Shown in pieces: positions 49,762-61,706 of a stretch of 64,000 nucleotides of DNA (positions are counted from its first letter, which is position 1; the number at the start of each line of letters is the position of its first letter). Source of the DNA: Poecilobothrus nobilitatus. Taxonomy: Eukaryota; Arthropoda; Insecta; Diptera; Dolichopodidae. A program made the position numbers and the translations under genes. The notes below the pieces were generated by a model, which saw only the letters and a program-made list of their open reading frames with translations, was not told the origin of the DNA and did no database searches. The DNA lies in assembly GCA_947095535.1 (NCBI GenBank), contig OX352773.1:3782001-3846000 (forward strand). The letters run 5' to 3'.

Positions 49762-50807
49762 GCTAATAAATTGTAAGTTATAAAATTTTGTTCAATTTTT
49801 TTTTATAATTAAATATTTTTAAATATATTTTTTTAAAATATATCAAAAATAAAACAATATACATTTATATAGCATATAACAAAACAAATTAACTCTCCGA
49901 ACGCAGATGCGAAACTATACCATCTAACGATTATCAATCCAAAACTTTAACAATTGGGTATAGTGCAGTTCACCTAAACTCACATTACAAACATCACATT
50001 TCAAATAATCACTTGGCAAAAAAACTCGTTTCGCAAAAACGCATTTGTCAAAAATGCTACAGATGTCAAATTTTTACTTTGCAAAACATCCGTTTGACAA
50101 ATTTTCAAATAACATCGAATAACATAAGTAAGTATATGTATATGGGAGACAATAAGTATACATAGTAAGTAAAACTGATTTTGTTACCCACTCTAAAATC
50201 ACATACAATACATAATCTCGCATATACATATATGTACATATACATATTCTAGAAAATTTGAACCAAAGATTATCTATTACAATAAAATGAGCCACTCTCA
50301 CCACGTGACCAAATTTTTCTATACTACTCGAAAAAACAAAATTGAAAGAAATAGATAGTAATAAGATTTTATCATGTGAAAAGATAAAATCTGATATGAA
50401 ACGATTTAGCATATGAAATCTCATTATATAGCAAAGTGTGTTGAAAGTGTAAAACCCAAAATAAATTTAAATAAATTGTAGTTTTAACGTTTGAAAAAAA
50501 AAATTTTTTTTTGTTATTTTAGAATATTTATAGGATTTTAAAATATATTATATTTATTTTTTACGAATGTTGAACACTAAAATTTTACTAAATTTATTTT
50601 CTAAACTATCTAAATAATATCTACATAAAATTTTCAGGAGGCCTTAAAATACATTTTTCATATTCAAATTTCATGCCACTATGTACTTAAATAAAAGAGT
50701 AGTTTTGAAACGAAGTAAGATATATTTCACCTACTTTTACTAATGGTTTTTTTTTGTTTAGGTAGTTGTAAATAATGCATTAATATGTGTAAGAAAAGAG
50801 TGGCTCA
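49762..50807. other. Non-coding stretch with a short motif cluster
   Basis: Mostly plain AT-rich sequence. At about 50010-50100 the motif TTGNCAAA and variants occur six times at 14-19 base spacing. A 24-base sequence at 49925-49948 recurs inverted at 54161-54184. The minus-strand frame 50074-50424 (116 codons) is the longest in the window, but it covers this cluster and simple sequence and has no recognisable domain, so I do not call it. Confidence 0.5.
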
Positions 50808-51735
50808 TCTATAATATAATACACAAGATGTTGGCGAGACCTTGCCAACATGTAAAAAAATATATTTTATATCTATAATAAAACACTCACACTGAATGTA
50901 AACTAAACTGGCAATGATGATATTTCTGTATATTTATTTAATAATTTAAAATTTTATTACCAGAGACACAAATCTTTGACTGAAAGTATTATCAAGAGAC
51001 ACACACCGTTCATTAAAAATATAAATAAATTTAGTAAATATTATTACGAGTGACCAAATTTTCCACGTTTCCACTAGAAGTATTACCAGAGACACAAACC
51101 GTTCATTAAAAGTGAGTACAGTCAAAAAAGGATAAGTACATACTTAAAAAACATATTTTCAATAAAAATAAATTCAGCAAATTTTTAATTTTTAAATTTG
51201 ACCGCCACGTCCATTATGAACTGGTCGCAGCGGTAAATTAAAAATAAATTATTAATCTTCTGTTGGCGTTTTCAATCTTTATTTTGAAAAAAATAAAAAT
51301 AGGTACTCTTAATAAAATTAAAACGCCTGAAAGTGAAAAAGTGAGAGTGAGCAAAGTTTATAGTAAACCTGATATTTATAACAAAAAAATAATAGGCCGA
51401 TTTTATTCTTGATTTTGTTTTCATTAGTATAAAAGCTTCGTAACATACTTTAAAATAGTTTTGTTTATTTAGGTTGAAATTTAGATTTTTAAGCTAAATT
51501 TTCGGTAGAACTGGTATAAAATAAAATATTCGAAATTTTTTTATTAATATAAAATTCGGCAGGTTTAAATAATTATATTTCATAACAGACGTCAGAAACT
51601 TACTAAATATTATAGAAACGGATATTTTTCTTAAAAAAAAAAGAAAAAAAAAATATAGAAAATATCATTTTAGAAGCCTTCTCTCACAAAAGATTCATAA
51701 TTTTGTACTAATTTATTATTAGACCGTTAATAAAA
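50808..51735 (+). repeat. Tandem segmental duplication, unit A (about 0.93 kb)
   Basis: Unit A and unit B (51826-52580) match over most of their length, from ACTCACACTGAATRTAAAC through GGCAATGATGATATTTCTG, GCAGCGGTAAATTAAAAA, ATAGGCCGATTTTATTCTTG and GAAGCCTTCTCTCACAA to TTATTAGACC. Unit A has about 150 bp absent from B, made by an extra copy of the ATTACCAGAGACACAAA phrase and its surroundings. At 51180-51252 a hairpin has arms TTTTAAATTTGACCGC and GCGGTAAATTAAAAA. I recognise no coding frame, terminal repeat or known family. Confidence 0.8.
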
Positions 51736-51825
51736 TTGTTAGCAATGGAAAAAAATAATATTTATTAATCAGATCAGATAATATAATACCAGGAATTAAT
51801 GATTGAATTTCTGATAATATACACA
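51736..51825. other. Spacer between duplication units
   Basis: About 90 bp of AT-rich sequence with no match found in unit A or B. Confidence 0.5.
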
Positions 51826-52580
51826 ATATTATACACACAAAATGTTGGCCAGATCTATAATAAACCACTCACACTGAATATAAACTAAACTGGCAATGAT
51901 GATATTTCTGTATATTTTATTTAATAATTTAAAATTTTATTGTCAGAGACACAAATCTTCGACTAAAAGTCTTATCAGAGACACAAACTTTTACTTTTCA
52001 AAAAGTACTTTCGATACAAAATTTAAAGCAAATTTTTAATTTTTAAATTTGACCGCCACATCCATTATGAACTGGTCGCAGCGGTAAATTAAAAATAAAT
52101 TATTAATCTTCTGCTGGCAGTTTTCAAATGACTTTTTGTTTTGAAAAAAATAAAAATACTCTTAATAAAATTAAAAGATCTGAAAGTGAAAAGAGCAAAG
52201 TTTATAGTAAGCCTTATATTTATAAGAAAAAAAATAATAGGCCGATTTTATTCTTGATTTTGTTTTCACTATTATAAAAGCTGGTAAAAGTTTCGCAACA
52301 GACTTTAAAGTAGTTTTGTTTATTTAGGTTGGAATTTTGATTTTTTAAGTTGAATTTTTGATATAACATAAAATATTCGAATTTTTTTTATTAATATAAA
52401 ATTCGGCAGACTTAGCTAATTATATTTCATAACAGAAATCAGAAACTTACTAAATATTTTAGAAATGGATATTTTTCTTAAAAAAAAGAGAAAAAATAAC
52501 ATAGGAAATATCATTTTAGAAGCCTTCTCTCACAATAGATTCATAATTTTGTACTAATTTATTATTAGACCATTAAATTA
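51826..52580 (+). repeat. Tandem segmental duplication, unit B (about 0.75 kb)
   Basis: Second unit of the pair, starting about 1.02 kb after unit A in the same orientation. It keeps the GC-rich hairpin (52025-52107) and the end block. Small insertions and deletions in poly-A tracts and single-base changes separate the two, so the duplication is not recent. A short third remnant (52641-52722) repeats the ATTATCAGAGACATGAATC phrase and AAATTCAGCAAATTTTT. Confidence 0.8.
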
Positions 52581-52825
52581 AAAAGCTGTCGAAAACGACC
52601 CACACACAAAAAAAAAGGCCCCGAAAATTTATGAAATTACATTATCAGAGACATGAATCTTTTATTAAATATACTAAAGACCTCTTCCAAAGTACATTTA
52701 AATAAAATAAATTCAGCAAATTTTTTTCAAGCAAAAAAAAAATAAACGCAAAAGACTTGAAAGTAGTTTTGGTAATTAAAGTAATTCGCGGCGAAAACAA
52801 CTGTTTTTATCGACATAAAAATTTT

Positions 52826-53640
52826 TTTTTATACCCGTACGATAGGATCGGGTATAATAAAATTACTCCTCCGTTTGTAACACCTCGAAATAAGCGAGCT
52901 AGATATACCTTCAAAGGTATGGATCGGATCAGAAAAAAATTCTAAGACTTTTGAGCCATGTCCGTCCGTCCGTCCGTCCGTCAGCACGCTAACTCAAAAA
53001 CTAAGAAAGCTAGAATCTTGAAATTTACACAAAATATTTTGGGAGTAATTTGTAGGTTCCCTATTTTTTTTGGTTGAGTTTGGACCAAGCCTTAGGGTAG
53101 CTCTCGAACACCTAACTTTTAGATCTCCACATTTTTTTTGCAATAGAGCTATGAAATTTTAACAGCTGATAGATCTCACAAAAATATTAATTTTATTTTT
53201 AATAACTTTTTTTTGTAGCCCCACCCGTTACGGAGCTACAGCTCCCCAAAGGTTCAAAAAAGCTCTATATTTAAATTGTTATAGCACAAGTTGTATAAGG
53301 TATATCTTCATTTTGAAAACGCCAAACGATTAATATTTTCATTAGCTTTAAAAATATATATATAATAATATATATTTTTGGCATACGGTGTCTTAATTTA
53401 CCGTTATGCGAAACTCAAATTTTGCAAAATTCTTTAACCCTTCCATCTTCTAAACGGTTAAAGTTGGAAACTTGAAATTTTGACAGAAGTTAGATCTTTG
53501 AAAATTAGTATAAGTCATTTCAGAAATTTTTTTTGTATCACCCCCCGTTTAGGAGCTGTAAGGGGTCAAAAACTGAAAATTTCCTATTTTTAAACACCTG
53601 TAACTTGAACACCTGTTAAAATTTTTTTGAAGTAATACAC
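52826..53640 (+). mobile_element. (GTCY)n-centred interspersed repeat, copy 2 with intact head
   Basis: The left part begins ATACCCG...CGGGTAT (52831-52855), a small palindrome. It continues with TTACTCCTCCGTTTGTAACA and GAGCCATGTCCGTCCGTC, then a pure (GTCC)n array to 52982. This order is typical of the fly mini-me/DINE-1-like repeats. The body shares CCCGTTACGGAGCTACAGCT, AATTTACCGTTATGCGAAA and CCTATTTTTAAA with copies 1 and 3. Inside the body two similar modules follow each other (each with a GGAGCT, CCC, CCTATTTTTAAA core), about 300 bp apart. Frame 52757-52945 on the + strand is a shadow of the head. Confidence 0.75.
52959..52983. repeat. (GTCC)n microsatellite
   Basis: Six tandem TCCG units, pure. 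Confidence 0.95.
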
Positions 53641-56600
53641 AAAAATTAAAGCTTCAACATTATACTTTTATTTCTGTTAACAACTTTTTTTAATAATATA
53701 GGGTTACTTTATAATTGACGAAAGTGTTACTTGATTTTTTCAAATTTTCTAACAAATTTCTTTAACGAATTTTTTCCATTTTGTTTTACTCGATAATTTG
53801 AAATTGTTGAGGATATAATGCGTAGTACAAAAAAATGTAAATAAATAAACAACATAACGGTTGCTTGAAGAATTTTTATTTATATGATATTGATATATAT
53901 ACATACTTATATAATATCATGTTTATTTACATATCGTATATGTCACTAGTCAATGAATGATAAGAGTATATATGTATATTATATAGCGCCGTATTTACAT
54001 ACACATATGTATTTTATTGTACTTATAAGAAATTATTCTGCCAATGGAATATTTAAATATAATATAATATAATATTTAAAATTATATTTACTGTTTTGTA
54101 CTTAGTAAATTTAATATACATTTACCGCTTAGTATTAAATGGTACTATAGAATATTTGAAAAAGTTTTGGATTGATAATCGTTATGTGGAAGGTTAGAAT
54201 CTGCTTTTGAAGAATGGTCATATAAACATATAGTTTGAATATATGTACAACCCATAGTTCTAGAAATTATGAAATTCACCCAAATTATTTTAAAATACTA
54301 AAATATTAAAAAAATAATATTGTAAGCAGAGTGGCTGTGAACATACTAACGGTTCGTACGGGTATCTAAGAGTTGACAAAGTCAACTGTATTCTTCCTCG
54401 TTTAAACTAAAGAAAAATAGAGAGTCTGGTAAAATTTTAACAAATATTAAAATTATTTCGATTATTGGGATTGTTTTAAATGTAACAAAAAAAAAAAAAA
54501 ATGTCGTAGCGGTTGGTGTTTGTTTCAAACAATTTTTGAGATATCGGCACGAAATTTTGCCCTGAATGTGTTTTTAGCTTGGACCATTTTTTCTCAATGA
54601 TTAAAAAACTGTCAAAAATTACCGCCACGAAAAAACAGCGAGAAAAAATTAATAAACTGTACCTAACATTTTTAATTGTATGTGTTTAGATTTGTTTTAT
54701 GTTTTTTTCTATTACAAGTAAGTAAGTGATTTCCACATTTTTTTAATGGTGCTGATGTAAAAATGAAATTTTTAGGTAGGTAGTTTATTAAGGGAGTCAG
54801 TATGATACCGTAAATGTTTTTGAATCTATAGAAATTGTGCAATTGCACAGGGGATTTTCTAGTCTTATTGTAATAGATAATCTTTGATTTTAACATTGTC
54901 TATAATAATAGAGTATTTTACTATTGTTGACAACACAAAACAACAAAATTTCAAGAGTATTAACAAATTAATTTTACTGTTTACAAAATCTTTGCTGAAG
55001 AGAGATTTTTTTAATTTGTTGAAAAATAGATATTTGCAAATAGCAAATTTGTTTTTTGCATTGTAAGTTTTTTGATAAATGGACTTAGGAGAAATAGATG
55101 TTTGTCTATATACTTTTAAACGACTATTTCCTGGATATTTCAACTTTCGAAACTTATCTCTCATAAAGCTAATGACAACTAAATTTATTTTTAAGCCACT
55201 TTCAAAGTTTCTTGCAAAAATTATAAAAAATATTTTTCCAACAAATTATTTTAAATATCTTTAAGGTAACGTCCATAACTTTCTTCCCGTTTTGACAAAA
55301 AGGAAATATTGTAAGGTTTATAACATACCATTTTGTAAAAAATCTAAATGATAATAATGCACTTTAACGCACTTTCCATTTTTTTTCGATTTTTTCAAAA
55401 AAAAAAAATTCAGTTATTTCACATTTAATTTTGAGATAATTCAAAAAATATCTCTGAAAAAGCAACAAAAACTGAAACTTCAAAAAAAAAATAGTATTAA
55501 TCCTTTAGCATTATCGGATAGAATTTATTTTAATTTTTTTTTTTTTTAATTTTTGGAAAAACAAAATCTTTTGTATTAATTTTTTCCCATTTTAACAAAT
55601 TATTTGTTTAATCGCATTGAACCAAACAATAACACAGTCACACAAATTCATTGAAAAGTTCAATAAACCATCATCATTATTATCATTATCAATGGCATTT
55701 GTATCTGATATCATTTTCTGCAACTGCATCGATTAACAGAATGTTCAATAAAAGAAAAAATCAACCAGAAAAATTTATTTAAAAACAAAAAAAAAACGCT
55801 AAATTGTACTAAAGTCAACTTAACTTTTGAAACAAAAATCATATAAATGACACAAGCAAGCATGCATCCTTCTCAATGATTAAAAAAAAAGTAAAGAATC
55901 CAAAAACAAAGAAGCAAAAAAATTTTTTGTTTCGTTTTTGGTACCAAAAACAAAAAGTGTTCTCCCACCCTGTGTCCCACTAAAAACTTAAAAAAATTTA
56001 ACAAATATTTTTTTTAAATCATAGCCTAACCCGTCATCGATGATCATCAAAACAAAAAAAGACAACCTGACCAGGTAACAAAAGAATTTTATTTTCTTTT
56101 TTTGTAATATCGTATCCAATTAAACAACCAACCAACCCATCTGCAACTACAAAATTCACATTCCCCATCCTCCTTTTAAATTTTACCTAAATATATTCGT
56201 CATATGAACGAACACTAAAAAACACAACAACACTAAAAAATAGCATGAATACAATACAAATTTGGCTCTACTGGTCAATAACAATGATATTGATAATGAT
56301 TATGATAATAATTGTGCCTGATTTTTTTACATACATCTTTCTATTATTGATAAAGTGAGTAAGGAAGAGGGGTACACTAAATTCGTTAGTCGCTGAAGGA
56401 CTGGGAATGCGCTCATCACATACAGTTTTAATGATTTGAAATTTTGGACAAAACGCTGAAAATAATTTTGTTTTTTTTTTTTTACGATTTTCGTTAATTT
56501 TTTATACAAAAAAAAATTATTTTGTAATCATACGCACATACACATATGCAAACAGAAAACTTTAAAGGGTATGAACGAAAATTTTCAATGGAAATAAAGT

Positions 56601-59600
56601 TAAAAAAGAAAAAGTAGCTTACAAAAACAATTAAAGGCAAAGGAAGTATGGGGGACTAATCAGAAGCTCTCTTCAATCTTTTCTGAAAAAAAAATATCAC
56701 GAAGAAAAAATATATTTTTTACAGTTAGCTTTTTTTTTTATTTTGGAAAAAAGAAATTACAATTTACAAAACAAAAAATTCTTTTTGTTTTTTTTTTTAT
56801 GATTTTATTTGTTATGTTTGTTTTCTTTTATGATTTTTTTGGACCAAATGTACGCTAAAATTTAAAAATAAAAATAATAATAATTATAATAATAATAAAA
56901 CAGTTATTTTCTTCGTTTTTCTCATTAGGCAAAGAACGACTGGACACCCCAAAAAATTGTAACAGAAAAAAAAAAATTGTAATAAAATAAGACTAGGGAT
57001 GGGTCTATTTAACAAAAAGAATTGGATGATTTTGCGTTATTATTACAAACAACAACGACAACAATAAGAAAACATGATATAGGTGGGATTTTTATTGAAT
57101 TTTTTTTTTGTCCTACTATTTTTAAATAAGGTGCTTTTTTTTAACATTGACGCATTCTATAACTCAAATTTTTGTTATCATTTAGGGAAGGTGAAAGAGA
57201 AAATCATTGACGTTTTTCCACCAAATCGCATAGCATCAAAAACATGCACACATATGAACAGAAGACTATATGATATTTAGAATAGAATGAACACAATATG
57301 AGATGGCTAGTCAGTATTTTTCGATGTTTGAACATTTTTTTTTTGTTTTAGTTTTTTTTTTTTTTGAAAGAAACAAATCTAGAAAATATTTAGTATGAGT
57401 TCACATATGTGGGAATTATAAGTGTTTAAAATTTTACAAACATTTTACTTTTATTTCTAGTTATAGGACTATGTACAAAAATTTTTTCAAAAAAGTAGGG
57501 TTGTTTTTTTTTTATGGTCAAATTCATATCAGTACATAATCATACATATTCATAATTTTTTTCGTTTGATTCTTGTGTGCAGGAATAGATAGAGAAGAAG
57601 AAAAGTAACATATATACAACAAAATTGTAAAGCAGTTATTTTTACCAGTTTTTTTTTTTTTTTTTTTGAATAAAAGAAAAACAAACTAAGAGTAATATAA
57701 AAGAAAAAAAAAAAAACTAAGATTATAAAAGAGAATGAAAAGAGAAGCAGAATATAGCAGAAAACGAAAAATAAACAATAAAAAAGAATGAGAATTCGTT
57801 ATATACATATGTAAATGGGGTACGTATATACTACGTAAGTAGGGTTGGTAGAATTGAAATATTAAAGAATAAAAAACGAACAAAATAATAACAATGTAGT
57901 AGTATGATGATAATATGGTCATTGGAAATAACGGAACAAAAAACGAAACAAATAAATTCGAATAATCGCCAGAAAAAACAAAACACAACATATAACTAAA
58001 AAAAATGTGGACCTAACTCTGCGATAAATTGTGTATACGATTTGTGAAAAATATATGGTATATATTGATAGTGGCGCGGTTGATGTGGTGGGCTCATCAC
58101 ATGATGTATGGATATGCGACAAGGACTTATTGCGTTTTTTTGTTTTGTTCATTTTACTTTCAAAAATAGAAGAAAACGACAATAAAGTTAAACCTACAGA
58201 AAATGCAAAAAAAAAAAAAAAATTTATTTACGAAGGTAAACGGTAAAATCGAAATTCTATCCAAAATGAAAAAAAGAAAACCGTAAAGGGAAGGAGTTAT
58301 AAAAATAAGTTTAAATTTTTAAATATATTTGTTTCGAAAAATAACATAAGCTCCAATATTTACGAGTTGATGTATATAGATACTTGCAACATTTGAATGG
58401 TTAATACAAATTGTGAATAGTTAATACAAAAGCTTTGTGAAGGAATAAAACAATTTCAATTTTATACAAACTTTTAGAAAATCAACAAAAAAAAAATAAA
58501 AAATAATATAAAAAAATCTATAATGGAGCAAGTAAAACTCATACAGAGTTTTCTTAAAAACACCCACATTATTTTAAATTCCTGAAATTCCTTAAATTTT
58601 ATTGCCTAACTTTGATTTTGGGAAAAGACCAAAGATTATAAGAAAGCTTTCAAAAACAATTAATTCACCATCAAAATTAAAATCTTTGTACCTTACATAA
58701 ATCTCGGTATAATTTCATAAAAATATTTAAACTCAAGTCTAAGTAAACTGAAGTAAATGCGAAACCAATATTTTGATGAACAATTGATTATATTTATCTC
58801 AGTTGAACCTTTAAAAATATGGTACCATCATTCTTAACTGATTTTCGATAGATTTTAGAGATATTTTTCGAAAGTAATAAACAAAATTTGTGAAATTTAT
58901 ATATTGTGTAACTTCTACTTTAATTTTTCATAGATTTCTCCATTTTTTACATTTTCATATACATTTACTTTTTTTTTCTCTTGGTTTCTCTGTTCTTTAA
59001 ATTTAAAATAAAATGGGTAAATATAGTATTTGTTTGATAGGGATGAGACAAAATCTCTTTGGGTGGTAGTTGAGTGAAAAAAATAAAAACGTTTTTTTTT
59101 GAATTTGCGAAAAGTGAAACTCACAACAAAAATTAAATTAAAAAAAAAAAAAAATTCCTTGTAACTTTTATTTTAAATTTTTTTTTTTTTTCTTATTTTT
59201 TTTTTATTTCCGCGGCATTAAAACAACCAAGCACAAAATTATATTACATACAATACATTTTAGTTTAGGATGATGATTGCTTTTATTTAATTTTTTTTTC
59301 TCTTTTTTTTATTGGAAATAGAAAAGAAAAATTCAAAAGAAAAATAGAAAAAATCACCTTCCAATAGCGTCTGGTATACGCGTACGCTAAACAAAATCAC
59401 ATATGGTTGATGAATATTTTTTTTTTTTTTTTTTTTATAACGAACAGTAATGGTGATTATTTGCATTTCTTTTTTTTTTTTTAAATTTTTTTCCAATCTG
59501 TATATGGAATGGACTTTACTTTTTATTTTCTTTTTGTTTTCGTCGATTTTAACAACGTTTTTTTTTTATTTTGGGTATTTGTTTTTAATTTTTATTTTCT

Positions 59601-60723
59601 TGTTTTTGGTATATGGTCACTACTGTCACTATTGTCGCTACTGTTTTAATTCCATATCTCCTTGTGAAAATGCAGAATAATGCTTCTATTTCTTTTATTG
59701 TTTGTTCTTTATTTTTGGCGATTTTGGGGCGTCGAGGAGGCCAAATTAATGTGCCAAGTCAGTAGATATCTAAGTTATGTTCGTTTTCATTGTTGTCTGT
59801 TTTTTTTTTTTTTTTTGTAATTATCTGAAGGTACATAATATTATATACATATAGGTATTACAATTGAAAAAGGGGTAAACAAAATTTTTACTCTTCACAC
59901 TCTCTTGCTATTTATACAATCAAAAGATGGTCGCGGAGTTTTATATTGTTTTAAAATGCGACAACCAAATAAAGTTTAAAAAGTTATGCAAACGAAAATG
60001 AAATATTTGAAATTTGACAAAAAAAAGAACAAAATTTAAATTGATGACAAAAAAAAAAAAGATGAACTTTAAAAAATAGGAAAATACAAAAAAAAAATTA
60101 AATTCTTAAAATATTGATTGTAAAACACAATCAACTGATATGAAATTTTACTCTAATGTTATATATTATGTAATTTAAAAAAAAAAATATCTATAAAGGA
60201 CAAGCAGGACTACAAAATATACATACGGATAAACTTAGCTGTACCAAATGATTAGTTTTTTTTTTTTAATATTTTATTTTTTATTATCTGGTCATCAGTT
60301 GTTCTTATTTTGTGGTCAACCCTTAAATTTAAATCTATTGATTGCGATTTGGTTTTAAAATCATTTGAAATGTGTGTATTTTTTTTTCTGTACTTAACTG
60401 GTGAAAGTTTAGGAGCAGAAACAATAAAAAACAAAAATAAAATATTGATCGAATGGTTTTTTTTTAAAGTCAACCTTTGGTTTTTCATTTACGTTTTTCT
60501 ATTTTTGAATTTTAATAATTTTTGTTTATTACTTCTTTAGTGTTAGAATTTTTTTTTTTTTAGTTTATTTAATATTGCAAAAAGGGCAATTGACATTATT
60601 GAAATGGTTTCAAAGTATTAGCAGTTTGTGTTTTTGGCTTTTTAATTCATAATTTTCTTTTAATTTACCGTTCTACCAATTTACGAATTTTATAGTTCCA
60701 AAATTTTGCATATTTTGAATTTT
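53641..60723. other. AT-rich non-coding stretch, no gene recognised
   Basis: Seven kilobases without a recognised gene, RNA or transposon. The interval 54860-55260 has open frames on both strands, but they overlap as antisense shadows of low-complexity sequence and show no motif. The region 55600-59700 has many short runs of A or T interrupted by more varied sequence. It could include untranslated or regulatory DNA, but nothing specific can be named. Confidence 0.55.
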
Positions 60724-60844
60724 TTTTTATTTTAGAAACGAACTTATCACACCATATAGGAATATTAACCTTCTAATTGTAAATTTTTTATTTTAGAAAC
60801 GAACTTATCACACCATATAGGAATATTAACCTTCTAATTGTAAA
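60724..60844. repeat. Tandem duplication, 2 units, period 61 bp
   Basis: The unit running through TTTTAGAAACGAACTTATCA, CACCATATAGGAATATTAAC and CTTCTAATTGTAAA occurs twice back to back. The two are identical apart from one base in the T-run, so the duplication looks recent. Confidence 0.95.
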
Positions 60845-60955
60845 AGTTTTTCATTCTAAACTAAGTTATTCAAGTATATTTATTGATTTATCAAATAAAA
60901 TTTAAAGCTTTGCATAAATCGAAAGACTAATCTAAAAGAGATTAGCTAATAAATG

Positions 60956-61438
60956 CTTAATGCTAGTAAATGGGAACTACTATCTTTTCATATGAAAAAG
61001 GACGATCAGATTTCTAAGTTTAATTATATCCTAAACGGGATTATACTACGTAGACTTGACACTGTATGTGATTTGGGTATTATTCTCCACCAGCGACTTA
61101 ATTTCAAGGTTCACTAGGAGTCTATAATTAATAAGGCTAATTCATCCTGTGGTTTTATTAAATGCTGTACAGGTGAGTTTCGGGACCCTCACTAATCGCA
61201 ACTACTTTATGTGACTTACGTGGGACCGATGCTTGACTATGCCTGTGGTCTCCATATTGCAATATTGATAAATCGCAAAGTTTTAGCGGATATTGTGTTT
61301 ATTCACCAGATTATTTGCAGAAAATTGGGTGTGTCTGAACAACTAGCTTACAGCAATAGTGGACACATTTTGGCGTTTAGAGAGCTGTTCACCGTACCTT
61401 TCCACTACACTTTTACGTTATGTTTGAAACCATTATAA
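60956..61438 (+). pseudogene. Reverse-transcriptase C-terminal ORF, two in-frame stops
   Basis: This 161-codon frame has the expected block order. NASKWELLSF (usual LNxxKCxxxSF) comes first. LDTVCDLGIILHQRLNF (usual VxDLGVxLDxxLxF) follows. Then come INKANSSCGFIKC (usual INKAxxxLGFIKR), LLYVTYVGPMLDYA (usual LYxxLVRPxLEYA) and a degraded VQxxFL block. Stops replace codons after VH (around 61113) and after DPH (around 61193). The catalytic DD box lies upstream and is missing. It is a pseudogene of a retrotransposon polyprotein end and not a host gene. Confidence 0.75.
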
Positions 61439-61686
61439 GAATGCTCTTGTAATGGGTTCAAACATACATGAAAGATGCTCAACTATGCTCACAGTGAATG
61501 TGAACTCTTCTAGTTTTGATATTACTGACAGTAAATTAATATTAAAACGTAAACTTAAAAATTATTTAATAATACTTAGTAGATAGAAAATTACTAATAT
61601 TAATTGATAGCCGAAGGCCTCGGTTGCTATAGTGTTAGAAATTATTATGTATGATAGGTAATTAATTTTAGTTATTATATAAGTGA

Positions 61687-61706
61687 AATAAATAAATAAA
61701 TAAACT
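61687..61706. repeat. (AAAT)n tail of LINE
   Basis: Short tandem A-rich tail marking the 3' end of the LINE at 60918-61706. Confidence 0.8.

Larger units (their letters stand above)
60918..61706 (+). mobile_element. LINE 3' fragment with (AAAT)n tail
   Basis: The best preserved retrotransposon relic here. A single frame (60956-61438) carries the last part of a reverse transcriptase ORF. Downstream, a remnant (about 61500-61590) reads SSFDITDSKLILKRKLKNYL, a usual ending. The 3' UTR includes GCCGAAGGCCTCGGTTGCTA (61617-61636), and the element ends in tandem AAATAAATAAAT (61687-61705). The 5' end is truncated about 75 bp after the 61-bp tandem repeat. The clade is likely Jockey or a relative, based on tail type and motif order. 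No target-site duplication was identified. Confidence 0.8.

Noticed and set aside
50074..50424. Longest open frame in the window (116 codons, minus strand).
   Set aside because: It overlaps the TTGNCAAA motif cluster and ATATGTATAT simple repeats, has no recognisable domain, and its length is plausible by chance over 64 kb.
50808..52580. Reading units A and B as the two LTRs of a retrotransposon.
   Set aside because: Only about 90 bp separate them, the units do not begin TG and end CA in a clear way, and no primer binding site or gag/pol remnant is visible; retained only as a possibility in the finding.
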